A stretch of DNA of 64,000 bases from Symmachiella dynata (GTDB lineage Bacteria; Planctomycetota; Planctomycetia; Planctomycetales; Planctomycetaceae): NCBI RefSeq assembly GCF_007747995.1, contig NZ_CP036276.1, positions 5,384,001-5,448,000 of the forward strand, read 5' to 3'. The position numbers and the translations under genes were made by a program. Under the pieces are notes generated by a model, which was given only the letters and a program-made list of their open reading frames with translations, did no database searches and was not told the origin of the DNA. Below, piece by piece: positions 1 through 8,616 of the stretch (position 1 is the first letter of the stretch; each line of letters begins with the position of its first letter).

Positions 1-36
1 CCGGAGCGCGCACGCAACTGTGGGAGATCAGTATCG

Positions 37-2487
37 ATGGTTCGGGGTTTTTCGGAGAAGTTAAAATCGTCTGCACTGCTCATCGGCGCATGCGTTGTGT
101 CGTTGCTCATGACCACGCCGCTCTCGGCCGCGGATGAAAAAGAAGCCCCCACCCCCGTCGACTTCGGCCGCCAAATCCGCCCCATCCTGGCCAAGCGCTG
201 TTTCGCTTGCCATGGTCCCGATGTGGCTGAATCGGGTCTGCGATTGAATGATCCGGAATCGGTCTTTGCCGAATTGGATTCCGGTGAATTGGGCATCGTG
301 CCCGGTAAACCGGAAGAAAGCGAATTGCTGCGACGGATCGCCACCGACGATGAAATCGAGCGGATGCCCCCCGAAGAGAAGCCGCTCCCGGCAGAAGAGA
401 TCGCCCTGATTCGTCGTTGGATTTCCGAAGGGGCTGCGTGGGACAAACATTGGGCGTTTCAACCCATCCAACATCCCCAGCCACCGGTTGTCAAAAACAG
501 CGAGTGGGTCCGAAATCCGATCGATGCTTTTATCTTGGCGCGGCTTGAAACGAACGGCCTGAGCCCTGCGCCGCCGGCCGACAAACTCGCGTTGTTGCGT
601 CGCGTCTACTATGACCTGACCGGACTACCGCCCACCCCTGATGAAGTCACAGCGTTTCTCGCGGACACCGCGCCCGATGCCTATGAAAAAGTGGTCGACC
701 GGCTGTTGGCCTCACCCCGTTACGGCGAACGCTGGGCGCGGCATTGGCTGGATCTGGTGCGCTATGCGGAAACCAATAGCTACGAGCGCGACGGTGATAA
801 GCCGAATGCATGGCGGTACCGCGACTACGTCATCCGCAGCCTCAATGATGATAAACCATACGACCGGTTTTTGACCGAGCAACTCGCCGGCGACGAATTG
901 CCCGATGCATCCGCTGAGACGATTATCGCCACCGGCTACTACCGGTTAGGCTTGTGGGATGACGAACCGGTCGACCGCGAACAGGCGTACTACGATGAGT
1001 TGGATGATATTCTCACCACCACCAGCCAAGTCATGTTGGGCCTGACCGTCAATTGCGCACGGTGCCACGATCACAAGATCGATCCGATTCCACAGACCGA
1101 CTATTACAGCCTGTTGTCCTTCTTCGAAGGCGTCCCCTCCTACGGCATCCGCAGCGATCAACTTTCGTACAATCAAACGGACATCTCTTCTCCCGAATTG
1201 GCAACGCAACATGCGGAGTTGGACCGGCAGAAGAAAGCGGTCCGTGAAAAGATGCAGCCGATCGAGCAAGCGGGCATCGTCAAAATGTCCGCCCCCGATC
1301 AACGCCAATCCGAAGGCCGCGGCCGTCAGAAATTACTCGACGAAAAGCTCAAGGATTATCTCGACGAATCCGCCTGGGCAGAATACTCATCGCTCAAAAG
1401 CGAACTCGACAAACTCAATGCGATCAAATTACCTCCCCGCGAATCGGCCCTGTCGGTCGCCCGTTGTAATCCGCGGCCCCCGCAATCCCACGTGCTGATG
1501 CGAGGCAACGTGCATGCCAAAGGGGAAGAGGTTGCCCCGGGTTTTCCGACGATCCTCAATGCACCCGTGCCAGAGATCCCCGTCGCTCCCGAAGGGGCCA
1601 AGACCTCTGGCCGTCGCACAGTGTTGGCCGAGTGGATCACTTCGCCGGACAACATCATGACCTCCCGCGTGATCGCCAATCGTATCTGGCAACATCATTT
1701 CGGCCGCGGCATCGTACGCAGCACTAATAACTTCGGTCTGCTGGGCGATGCCCCCACGCATCCGCTGCTGTTGGACTGGTTGGCCACCGAACTGGTCGCC
1801 GGGGATTGGCGACTGAAGCCGTTGCACAAAACCATCATGATGTCGGCCGCCTATCAAATGTCCTCGCAAGGCAATCCACAAGGCTTGTCTCGCGACCCGC
1901 GTAACGATCTGTTCTGGCGGTTTGATATGCGGCGGTTGAGCGCCGAGGAATTACGTGATTCGATCCATGCGGTCAACGGCCGGTTGAATTTGCAAATGTA
2001 TGGTCATGGCGTCTATCCAGAAATCTCCGCCGAGGTTCTCGCCGGACAATCACAGCCTGGATTGGGCTGGGGCAAATCGACGCCCGAGGAACAGGCGCGG
2101 CGAAGCATTTACATCCATGTCAAACGCTCACTGATCACGCCGATGCTGGCGAGTTTTGACTTCCCCGAAACCGATTCCAGTTGCGAAGCCCGTTTTGCCA
2201 CCACACAACCTACGCAGGCGCTGGGGATGATCAACGGCGACTTCATCCACAAGCAAGCCATCGAATTTGCGAAACGGCTCCGCAAAGAGTGCGGCGACGA
2301 CACACAAGCACAGATCCGCCGCGCCTTGGAATTGGCCCTCGCGCATCCCGCCGACCCGCAAGAGATCGCCCGCGGCGCAGCCTTGATTGAGAAACTGCAA
2401 AAACAACACAAACTGACGGCCGACCAAGCCTTAGAGTACTTCTGTTTATACATCTACAACCTCAACGAGTTCACCTACCTAGACTGA
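37..2487 (+). CDS. PSCyt1/DUF1549/DUF1553 exported cytochrome-type protein
   Basis: 816 aa. An N-terminal signal sequence (about residues 10-32, ending SAA) implies export. A first haem-binding motif CFACH lies at C55/C58/H59, as in planctomycete cytochrome C (PSCyt1) domains. DUF1549 follows from about 155 to 360 and carries a second CARCH motif at C340/C343/H344. DUF1553 runs from about 530 to 780. The family is greatly expanded in planctomycetes and is almost always paired with DUF1501, as here with the gene at 2666. Its reaction is unknown; periplasmic electron transfer or polymer-linked chemistry has been suggested for the family. At 816 aa it is shorter than many relatives because there is no inserted concanavalin-like module. 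The ATG at 37 has a GGGAGA Shine-Dalgarno-like sequence about 9 nt upstream. Confidence 0.93.
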   Translation: MVRGFSEKLKSSALLIGACVVSLLMTTPLSAADEKEAPTPVDFGRQIRPILAKRCFACHGPDVAESGLRLNDPESVFAELDSGELGIVPGKPEESELLRRIATDDEIERMPPEEKPLPAEEIALIRRWISEGAAWDKHWAFQPIQHPQPPVVKNSEWVRNPIDAFILARLETNGLSPAPPADKLALLRRVYYDLTGLPPTPDEVTAFLADTAPDAYEKVVDRLLASPRYGERWARHWLDLVRYAETNSYERDGDKPNAWRYRDYVIRSLNDDKPYDRFLTEQLAGDELPDASAETIIATGYYRLGLWDDEPVDREQAYYDELDDILTTTSQVMLGLTVNCARCHDHKIDPIPQTDYYSLLSFFEGVPSYGIRSDQLSYNQTDISSPELATQHAELDRQKKAVREKMQPIEQAGIVKMSAPDQRQSEGRGRQKLLDEKLKDYLDESAWAEYSSLKSELDKLNAIKLPPRESALSVARCNPRPPQSHVLMRGNVHAKGEEVAPGFPTILNAPVPEIPVAPEGAKTSGRRTVLAEWITSPDNIMTSRVIANRIWQHHFGRGIVRSTNNFGLLGDAPTHPLLLDWLATELVAGDWRLKPLHKTIMMSAAYQMSSQGNPQGLSRDPRNDLFWRFDMRRLSAEELRDSIHAVNGRLNLQMYGHGVYPEISAEVLAGQSQPGLGWGKSTPEEQARRSIYIHVKRSLITPMLASFDFPETDSSCEARFATTQPTQALGMINGDFIHKQAIEFAKRLRKECGDDTQAQIRRALELALAHPADPQEIARGAALIEKLQKQHKLTADQALEYFCLYIYNLNEFTYLD

Positions 2488-2497
2488 TCTCGTGACG

Positions 2498-2515
2498 GGC
2501 AGGCGCCCGCCTGCC
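2498..2515. repeat. Short palindrome, GGCAGGC family copy 1
   Basis: GGCAGGC-GCCC-GCCTGCC forms a perfect 7-bp stem with a 4-nt loop, 10 nt after the stop of the preceding gene. There is no T tract, so it is not a classical terminator. Three other copies in the window have the same 7-bp stem and 4-nt loop (2625, 7470, 8565). Confidence 0.7.
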
Positions 2516-2531
2516 GCAATCCAACGAATCC

Positions 2532-2609
2532 CCCAAATCGACGGCTTCGCCGTCGCAATCGACATTCAACAACAATAACGGAAACAAACGGAACCACGTT
2601 TGGCACCAG
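2532..2609. repeat. Truncated copy of the CCCAAA-CGACGGC element
   Basis: This stretch aligns with the left part of the 136-bp element at 8399-8534. Its first 24 bases match the left inverted end of that element with one difference (CCCAAATCGACGGC here, CCCAAACCGACGGC there), and similarity continues through the ACGGAA and TTTGGC blocks. The right inverted end is absent, so this looks like a decayed or truncated copy. It lies between the two genes of the DUF1553/DUF1501 pair. Confidence 0.6.
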
Positions 2610-2624
2610 CCGAATGTGTTTTAC

Positions 2625-2642
2625 GGCAGGCAGGAGCCTGCC
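2625..2642. repeat. Short palindrome, GGCAGGC family copy 2
   Basis: GGCAGGC-AGGA-GCCTGCC has a perfect 7-bp stem and 4-nt loop. It sits 23 nt upstream of the DUF1501 start codon, in its probable leader. It is followed by CTAC, as is the copy at 8565. Confidence 0.7.
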
Positions 2643-2665
2643 CTACGGACTTGGAGAATTCAGCG

Positions 2666-4114
<1,449 letters not shown>

Positions 4115-4120
4115 GGGGGG

Positions 4121-4145
4121 AGTGGCCAGTGGCCGGTGGCCAGTG
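4121..4145. repeat. AGTGGCC short tandem repeat, copy 1
   Basis: Tandem units of the type AGTGGCC/GGTGGCC begin 6 nt after the DUF1501 stop codon. A near-identical array is at 18868-18897, also starting 6 nt after a stop codon. Confidence 0.7.
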
Positions 4146-4201
4146 CGAGAAGCAAGCCGGTGCCTTTATATGTCATTCCGGAGCGGGGCGATGATTCCCC
4201 T

Positions 4202-4333
4202 CGTTCCCAAGCTCCGCTTGGGAACGCCGTTTCGCGAAGCTCTGCTTCGCTAGGGCTAGCGATTTATGATCCTTGCAACGTCATTCGAAGCGGAGCTTCG
4301 AGAAATTGCGTTCCGAAACGGAGTTTCGGAACG
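4202..4333. repeat. Cluster of four palindromes between convergent genes
   Basis: Four perfect hairpins follow one another: 4202-4226 (11-bp stem CGTTCCCAAGC, loop TCC), 4234-4250 (7-bp stem GCGAAGC, loop TCT), 4285-4301 (7-bp stem TCGAAGC, loop GGA) and 4309-4333 (11-bp stem CGTTCCGAAAC, loop GGA). The outer two start and end with the same CGTTCC/GGAACG ends, so the 132-bp block has inverted ends. It lies between the 3' ends of convergent genes and could also stop transcription, though no T tract follows. Confidence 0.75.
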
Positions 4334-4346
4334 AGGGTGAACTGCC

Positions 4347-5444
4347 CTAACCCACGTGCCGCAAAAACGAAATCCGTCCCGTCGGCACCCACTCTGCCAC
4401 GTAGATATTCCCATCATGATCAAAAGCCGCGTCGTGGGGGTGGATGAATTTTCCGTCTTGCCAATCTTCGGGGTGTTGGCGGACTTTGAAGCCGTTGAGG
4501 ACTTTTTTCCGCCAGGCGGCGTCGTCGCCCAGGTGGGTGATTAGCGTGTTGTTCTTGTCGAACAGCGAAATCCGTGCGTGCAGGTCGGGGACCATCAAAA
4601 TGTCACCGCGGATATCGACATCGGCTGGGAAGAGCACGTCGTACATGAATTCGATGTGCTTGCCATCGAGCGTGAAGTATTGCATGCGGCCGTTGGCGCG
4701 GTCGGCGACGACCAGGCTTGGGTCGCGACCGGCACGGTTATCGAGCCATTGGCCGTGCGGCGTCGACATCTCACCCGCCTCGCGCCCCTTGCCGCCCCAG
4801 GTGCGGACGTAGTTGTCGTTCTTGTCGTATTGATGCAAATACGACGAACCGTAACCGTCGCCGATATAAAACCCGCCGTCGGGGCCGAAGCAGATGTTCG
4901 TCGGGCTGTATTTCTCGCCGTTGTCGTACTTGCCCGATTCCTGAGGGACTTCCTTAACCCACACCTGTTCGCCGGTCAGCGTCGTCTTGGCGGTTGTGCC
5001 GCGGCTGGTGTTGGAGAGATACAAAAACTCCTCGCCCCCCTCCTTACGGACATCGATCCCATGCCCGCCGCCATGATATTCCTTACCAAACGAGCGGACG
5101 AACTTGCCGTCGGCGTCGAACACGACAATCGCATCCATCGGCTCATCGGTCTTCTGGCGATGCTTGACATAAATCAGCCCCGCTTCGTCCACGCAGACGC
5201 CATGCGTATCCCCCCAACGCACATGGTCGGGCACCTCGCCAAAATGGTGATCGCACTCGTAAACAAACTCCCCTTGCCCCACCCGCGCCCGCTTACTGCC
5301 CGCCTTATCACTGGCATTAAGAATCAACGGCCCACTACCCGTCGTCACAGCCGCCGCAGCGGCCCCGGCCATCGTGGCGGTCTTCAAAAAGTCGCGACGG
5401 GACGAGTCGGTCGAGGGATTTTGCGGCGTTTGCGATGAGGACAT
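4347..5444 (-). CDS. Tat-exported NHL-repeat beta-propeller protein
   Basis: 365 aa from the ATG at 5444, with AGGTG about 10 nt upstream. A longer reading from 5534 would bury the signal sequence. Residues 15-20 form the Tat motif SRRDFLK, followed by an Ala-rich hydrophobic segment. The rest is made of NHL-type blades such as GVCVDEAGLIYV, NICFGPDGGFYIGDGYG and HDAAFDHDGNIYVAEW, giving a six-bladed propeller. NHL propellers bind ligands or act as lyases; no catalytic residue set was recognised here. It is the last gene of a minus-strand group and converges on the DUF1501 gene. Confidence 0.88.
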   Translation of the reverse strand: MSSSQTPQNPSTDSSRRDFLKTATMAGAAAAAVTTGSGPLILNASDKAGSKRARVGQGEFVYECDHHFGEVPDHVRWGDTHGVCVDEAGLIYVKHRQKTDEPMDAIVVFDADGKFVRSFGKEYHGGGHGIDVRKEGGEEFLYLSNTSRGTTAKTTLTGEQVWVKEVPQESGKYDNGEKYSPTNICFGPDGGFYIGDGYGSSYLHQYDKNDNYVRTWGGKGREAGEMSTPHGQWLDNRAGRDPSLVVADRANGRMQYFTLDGKHIEFMYDVLFPADVDIRGDILMVPDLHARISLFDKNNTLITHLGDDAAWRKKVLNGFKVRQHPEDWQDGKFIHPHDAAFDHDGNIYVAEWVPTGRISFLRHVG

Positions 5445-5545
5445 ATCGGGCACCTGTGAATGTTGGTTACTGGAAGGAGCTGCGGCGAATTTCACGTCGT
5501 CGCTATTGTAGCGGGTTGAGCGGTGGGGGTACAAATGGAGAAGCG

Positions 5546-5576
5546 TTTTGCAGGGCCGGATTTACTGGCTGTTGTT
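5546..5576. repeat. Direct repeat A, copy 1
   Basis: 31 bp matching 6851-6881 at 27 of 31 positions, same orientation (shared blocks AGGGCC and GGCTGTTGTT). The pair brackets the WD40 gene. Confidence 0.65.
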
Positions 5577-5677
5577 TCGATGCCGTGCCACTAACACCCA
5601 ACATCTTCTCTTTTCGTTTTCGTGACTTTTGTTTGTTTCGAGGTTCGTTCTTCTTTTGGCGACAAAGCCACCATCAA

Positions 5678-5720
5678 GCCTCACCCCATCACCCAAAAAT
5701 CCGCACACCCCATCGGTTGA
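5678..5720. repeat. Direct repeat B, copy 1
   Basis: 43 bp whose ends (GCCTCACCCCA and CCCCATCGGTTGA) are identical to those of 7501-7542, with a similar middle and a 1-nt length difference. Same orientation as its partner. Confidence 0.6.
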
Positions 5721-5755
5721 AGACTACAGGACTGATATTCTTGCACTGCTCGTGG

Positions 5756-6790
5756 CTACCACCTCGAAGTATCAAAGACGTTAATCTGCCCAAAATCATT
5801 TGCAGAAATCAGTCGCTTCCCATTCGCACTAAATTGTACGTACCGAACATCACTGATTTGGTTTGGCAAGATTTCCTCTAAATCTCCTGTTTGAACATTC
5901 CAAATGTTCCACTTCCCCCTCACAGGATCTTCAACCGGTCCATCGTGCTCTCCCGCCACCAAGCGACGGCCGTCTGGAGAAAAGGCGACTGATATCACAC
6001 CAACCATGCCGGGGCGTTTGATGGTGAGTTTTTCCTCACCTGTTGCCGCATCCCAAACGACGATTCTGCCAAGACCTCCCGCAGCTATCCATTTACCGTC
6101 GCAAGAGTACGCGACAGATAAGAAGAATTGCGATTTATCCAACCTTCTGAGTTCGGTACCGGAGTTCACATCCCAAACCCCAACTCCTTGGCAGGGGAAC
6201 GCCATTTCTTTTCCATTCGGTGATACAGCCAGCGTGCCATAGACAATCCTGTCGGTTGTTGGAAGACATTTTGCCGTACCGGTGGACGTATCATACAAAA
6301 GCATGCGATCACGATTTTCATCGCCGCCCTCTTCAAAAGGCACATCTTTGAAAATGATTGCCATGACCCTTTCACCATTCCCAGAATAGGCCACTGCTCT
6401 TGCAGCTGTAGGAACTCCTTTACACGCCTGGATTGATTTCAAACGTTTATTTTTCTCGATGTCCCACAACTCCAATTGTGATCTCGCACCCGCAATAGCC
6501 AACTTCTTGCCATCGGGTGAAAATGCGACTTGCCCACTCTTAAAATCGTCCTGGAAGACGACTCGAAGTTTCTTGCCTGTCTCCACTTCCCAGAGGGTTA
6601 CGCGCCCCGCATCGACTGTCGCCAACGACTTCCCGTCGGGGCTCAATGCGAGGCTTGACAGTGACGAACAATTAATCGTTGCAATTGGCTGACTTTTATC
6701 CTTGTCGAGATCATCGTCTCCGAGAGCGATACACTGAGACACCGCACAAATTAAAGATACGACGACGGTTCGGAGGTTATGTCGACGCAT
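5756..6790 (-). CDS. WD40-repeat exported protein
   Basis: 344 aa from the ATG at 6790, which has AGGGA about 7 nt upstream; starting at the upstream in-frame ATG at 6889 would add a non-signal leader. The N-terminus is a signal peptide (RTVVVSLICAVSQCIA). WD40 blades follow with typical phrases LALSPDGKSLATV, VAFSPDGKKLAIAG and VAFSPDGRRLVAGEHDG, closing with WD or FD dipeptides, and give about seven blades. The role is probably protein binding in the periplasm. It is less GC-rich than its neighbours (two 60-base lines counted here are 42% and 45% GC, against 68% in a line of the nearby aldolase gene) and is bracketed by direct repeat A, which fits later insertion. Confidence 0.85.
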   Translation of the reverse strand: MRRHNLRTVVVSLICAVSQCIALGDDDLDKDKSQPIATINCSSLSSLALSPDGKSLATVDAGRVTLWEVETGKKLRVVFQDDFKSGQVAFSPDGKKLAIAGARSQLELWDIEKNKRLKSIQACKGVPTAARAVAYSGNGERVMAIIFKDVPFEEGGDENRDRMLLYDTSTGTAKCLPTTDRIVYGTLAVSPNGKEMAFPCQGVGVWDVNSGTELRRLDKSQFFLSVAYSCDGKWIAAGGLGRIVVWDAATGEEKLTIKRPGMVGVISVAFSPDGRRLVAGEHDGPVEDPVRGKWNIWNVQTGDLEEILPNQISDVRYVQFSANGKRLISANDFGQINVFDTSRW

Positions 6791-6850
6791 ATTATTTCCC
6801 TGCTGAAAACTGATGCACACTATATTGAATGACTTGTTCATAATATCGAG

Positions 6851-6881
6851 TTTTGTAGGGCCAGTTTTACCGGCTGTTGTT
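6851..6881. repeat. Direct repeat A, copy 2
   Basis: Partner of 5546-5576 (27/31 identical). It lies 61 bp upstream of the WD40 start codon and 17 bp beyond the 3' end of the gene at 6898. Confidence 0.65.
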
Positions 6882-6897
6882 GCATCCATCGAGAAAC

Positions 6898-7362
6898 CTA
6901 GCGACTGTATCCACTACGGTCTTGAGAGAAGATCAATCGATTCATGAGCGGAGGTATGCACCACCAGCCGGCTCCTCCGAGAATTGCCAGCAATCCCAAA
7001 TAGAGTCCCATTCGCCCGCGAGAAGGATTTGCGCGGTGCATGATGGAATCCTGGACCCAATTCGGATTGACGCCCAGGTCAGGGTGTTTTTTCAATTCGA
7101 CTTCGACTGTCTTAACGGCCACAGGTGTGAGGACATCTTGCATGAGTTCATCTGGATATTCGATCGTTTCCCAAGCAAATCCGTGGACAATCTCCCCAGT
7201 GGTCGGGATGTAAAACGGAACATAAATCAGCAAAAACATCATTGCTGCAATGAGGATGTAGGCATAGATTCGCTCGCTGGGCTCAAGATCATCACCCTTA
7301 GATTGGACCAACACCCCCGCCAAAATGCCGAGCGACAATGCCATAAAAATATACGGGTTCAT
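6898..7362 (-). CDS. Small integral membrane protein of unknown function
   Basis: 154 aa from the ATG at 7362, chosen for its strong AGGAGAGG ribosome site about 10 nt upstream. Three hydrophobic segments are visible: about residues 5-18, 30-50 and 122-140. A soluble stretch (about 55-115) between the second and third carries the motif VKTVEVELKKHPDLG. No family was recognised. It is in line with the minus-strand WD40 and NHL genes and is divergent from the aldolase gene at 7613. Confidence 0.72.
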   Translation of the reverse strand: MNPYIFMALSLGILAGVLVQSKGDDLEPSERIYAYILIAAMMFLLIYVPFYIPTTGEIVHGFAWETIEYPDELMQDVLTPVAVKTVEVELKKHPDLGVNPNWVQDSIMHRANPSRGRMGLYLGLLAILGGAGWWCIPPLMNRLIFSQDRSGYSR

Positions 7363-7418
7363 ATTGGACGGGCCTCTCCTTAGTGATAATGCCGACAGGG
7401 CAGTCACTCTTATTCGTC

Positions 7419-7446
7419 GAACCATGCGTATTATTTGACATGGTTC
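7419..7446. promoter_or_regulatory. Operator-like palindrome between divergent genes
   Basis: GAACCATG and CATGGTTC are perfect 8-bp inverted arms separated by 12 nt. The right arm overlaps a perfect TTGACA (7435-7440, plus strand), but no good -10 is seen 16-18 nt later. It lies between the divergent starts at 7362 and 7613, where a repressor site would be expected. No binding family was recognised. Confidence 0.4.
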
Positions 7447-7469
7447 ATGCAGCGCAATACCTGAATTCC

Positions 7470-7487
7470 GTCAGGCGGCTGCCTGAC
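7470..7487. repeat. Short palindrome, GGCAGGC family copy 3
   Basis: GTCAGGC-GGCT-GCCTGAC has a perfect 7-bp stem with a 4-nt loop. It is a one-pair variant of the copies at 2498, 2625 and 8565, and lies upstream of the aldolase gene. Confidence 0.55.
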
Positions 7488-7500
7488 CTAAATCATCACT

Positions 7501-7542
7501 GCCTCACCCCACCGACAAAATTCCCCCCGCCCCATCGGTTGA
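7501..7542. repeat. Direct repeat B, copy 2
   Basis: Partner of 5678-5720. It lies about 70 bp upstream of the aldolase start codon. Confidence 0.6.
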
Positions 7543-7612
7543 CGCGACGTCCCGAGAATCCGACACTGAGCACTGCGATAATTACCCACCCTTGACCAGG
7601 ATACTGAAGATT

Positions 7613-8389
7613 ATGCGACCGAGCAAAACATTGGCCAAGTTACGGGCCGGCAAACCAGTGCGGATGTGTGCGTTAGGGCATTTTATCCCCGCTTACATTC
7701 GGCATGCGGCCCATTTCAAATACGACTGCATTTGGCTGGACCTGGAACATCGGGAGATGAGCCAGCGCGAAGTGCAGTCGCTGCTGGCCTATTTTCATCT
7801 GTGCGACATCGATTGCATGCTCCGTGCGCCGACGTTGGAGAAAATTCGGCTGTACCGTTATTTTGAGGACGGGGCGGCCGGGTTGATGATTCCGCACGTC
7901 TCGACAGCGGAACGGGCTCAAGAGTTGGTCCGTGCGGTCAAGTTTCCGCCGATCGGCGACCGCGGCATCGATGGTGCCGGACTGGATAGCGATTTTTACC
8001 TGCAAGGGGGAGAGGACTACACCGACGCGGCCAATCGCGAAACGTTTCTAGTGGTCCAAATCGAAACGCCCGAGGCAGTGGACAACGCCGATGAAATCGC
8101 CGCCGTGCCGGGCGTCGACGGCCTGTTTGTCGGGCCTGGCGATTTGTCGTTGCGCATCAGAAACGCACCTGAAGGAAGCCGTACGCTGGAGGAATCGACC
8201 GAGCACGTCGCCGCCGCCGCCAAACGTCACGGCAAGGCCTGGGGCCAACCTGGCTTTTCGGCCGAACACGTCAAACAGCTTCATCAACAAGGCGCTCAAC
8301 TGGTCAATTACGGTGGCGATTTTGGCGCGTTTATGAAAATGCTGGAAGCCAATTCCCGTGATCTGGATGCGGCATACGGCGAGGAATAA
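7613..8389 (+). CDS. HpcH/HpaI aldolase family protein
   Basis: 258 aa from the ATG at 7613; a TTG 21 nt upstream is possible, but AGGA 11 nt before the ATG supports the shorter form. Family marks are YDCIWLDLEHREM near residue 37, the active-site QIETPEAVDN segment with the metal-ligand Glu near residue 149, and VDGLFVGPGDLS with the metal-ligand Asp near residue 176. These TIM-barrel class II aldolases split or join 2-keto-3-deoxy sugar acids with pyruvate (HpaI, RhmA, GarL). Length fits the family (about 255-267 aa). The substrate cannot be told, as no sugar-acid genes are nearby. It is cytoplasmic, with no signal peptide. Confidence 0.88.
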   Translation: MRPSKTLAKLRAGKPVRMCALGHFIPAYIRHAAHFKYDCIWLDLEHREMSQREVQSLLAYFHLCDIDCMLRAPTLEKIRLYRYFEDGAAGLMIPHVSTAERAQELVRAVKFPPIGDRGIDGAGLDSDFYLQGGEDYTDAANRETFLVVQIETPEAVDNADEIAAVPGVDGLFVGPGDLSLRIRNAPEGSRTLEESTEHVAAAAKRHGKAWGQPGFSAEHVKQLHQQGAQLVNYGGDFGAFMKMLEANSRDLDAAYGEE

Positions 8390-8398
8390 GCACATCGC

Positions 8399-8534
8399 CC
8401 CAAACCGACGGCTTCGCCGTCGCAATCGACCTCCAACTCAAAAAACGGAATCGAACGGAAATACATTTGGCGACAAGCAAAAGTTTGCCGACCAAGCGAG
8501 CGCTGAGAGACGACGGCAAAGCCGTCGGTTTGGG
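8399..8534. repeat. 136-bp element with hairpin-forming inverted ends
   Basis: The left end (8399-8422, CCCAAACCGACGGC...) and right end (8511-8534) are inverted repeats identical at 23 of 24 bases. Each end is itself a hairpin, CGACGGC-TT-GCCGTCG type. The interior has no ORF of note. The left part also occurs at 2532-2609. The structure resembles a small non-autonomous element; no target-site duplication was visible. Confidence 0.7.
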
Positions 8535-8564
8535 ATGTCATTGGATAACCGTGTTGTGAATCGC

Positions 8565-8582
8565 GGCAGGCGGGAGCCTGCC
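8565..8582. repeat. Short palindrome, GGCAGGC family copy 4
   Basis: GGCAGGC-GGGA-GCCTGCC has a perfect 7-bp stem with a 4-nt loop, 34 nt upstream of the hydrolase start codon. It shares the following CTAC with copy 2 and, like copy 2, lies just downstream of the CCCAAA element. Confidence 0.7.
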
Positions 8583-8616
8583 CTACAGGGCTGGTTCTAG
8601 GGATATTCGTTGATTC

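Larger units (their letters stand above)
5445..5755. other. Intergenic region upstream of the NHL gene
   Basis: 311 bp without a convincing gene. It should hold the NHL gene promoter; no clear -35/-10 pair was found. It contains two repeats with partners further right: 5546-5576 and 5678-5720. The 5605-5660 stretch is T-rich on the plus strand. Confidence 0.6.

Noticed and set aside
4578-5438. Plus-strand open frame of 286 codons
   Set aside because: It is fully antisense to the NHL gene, has no ribosome site and shows no recognisable domain; long antisense frames are expected in GC-rich genes.
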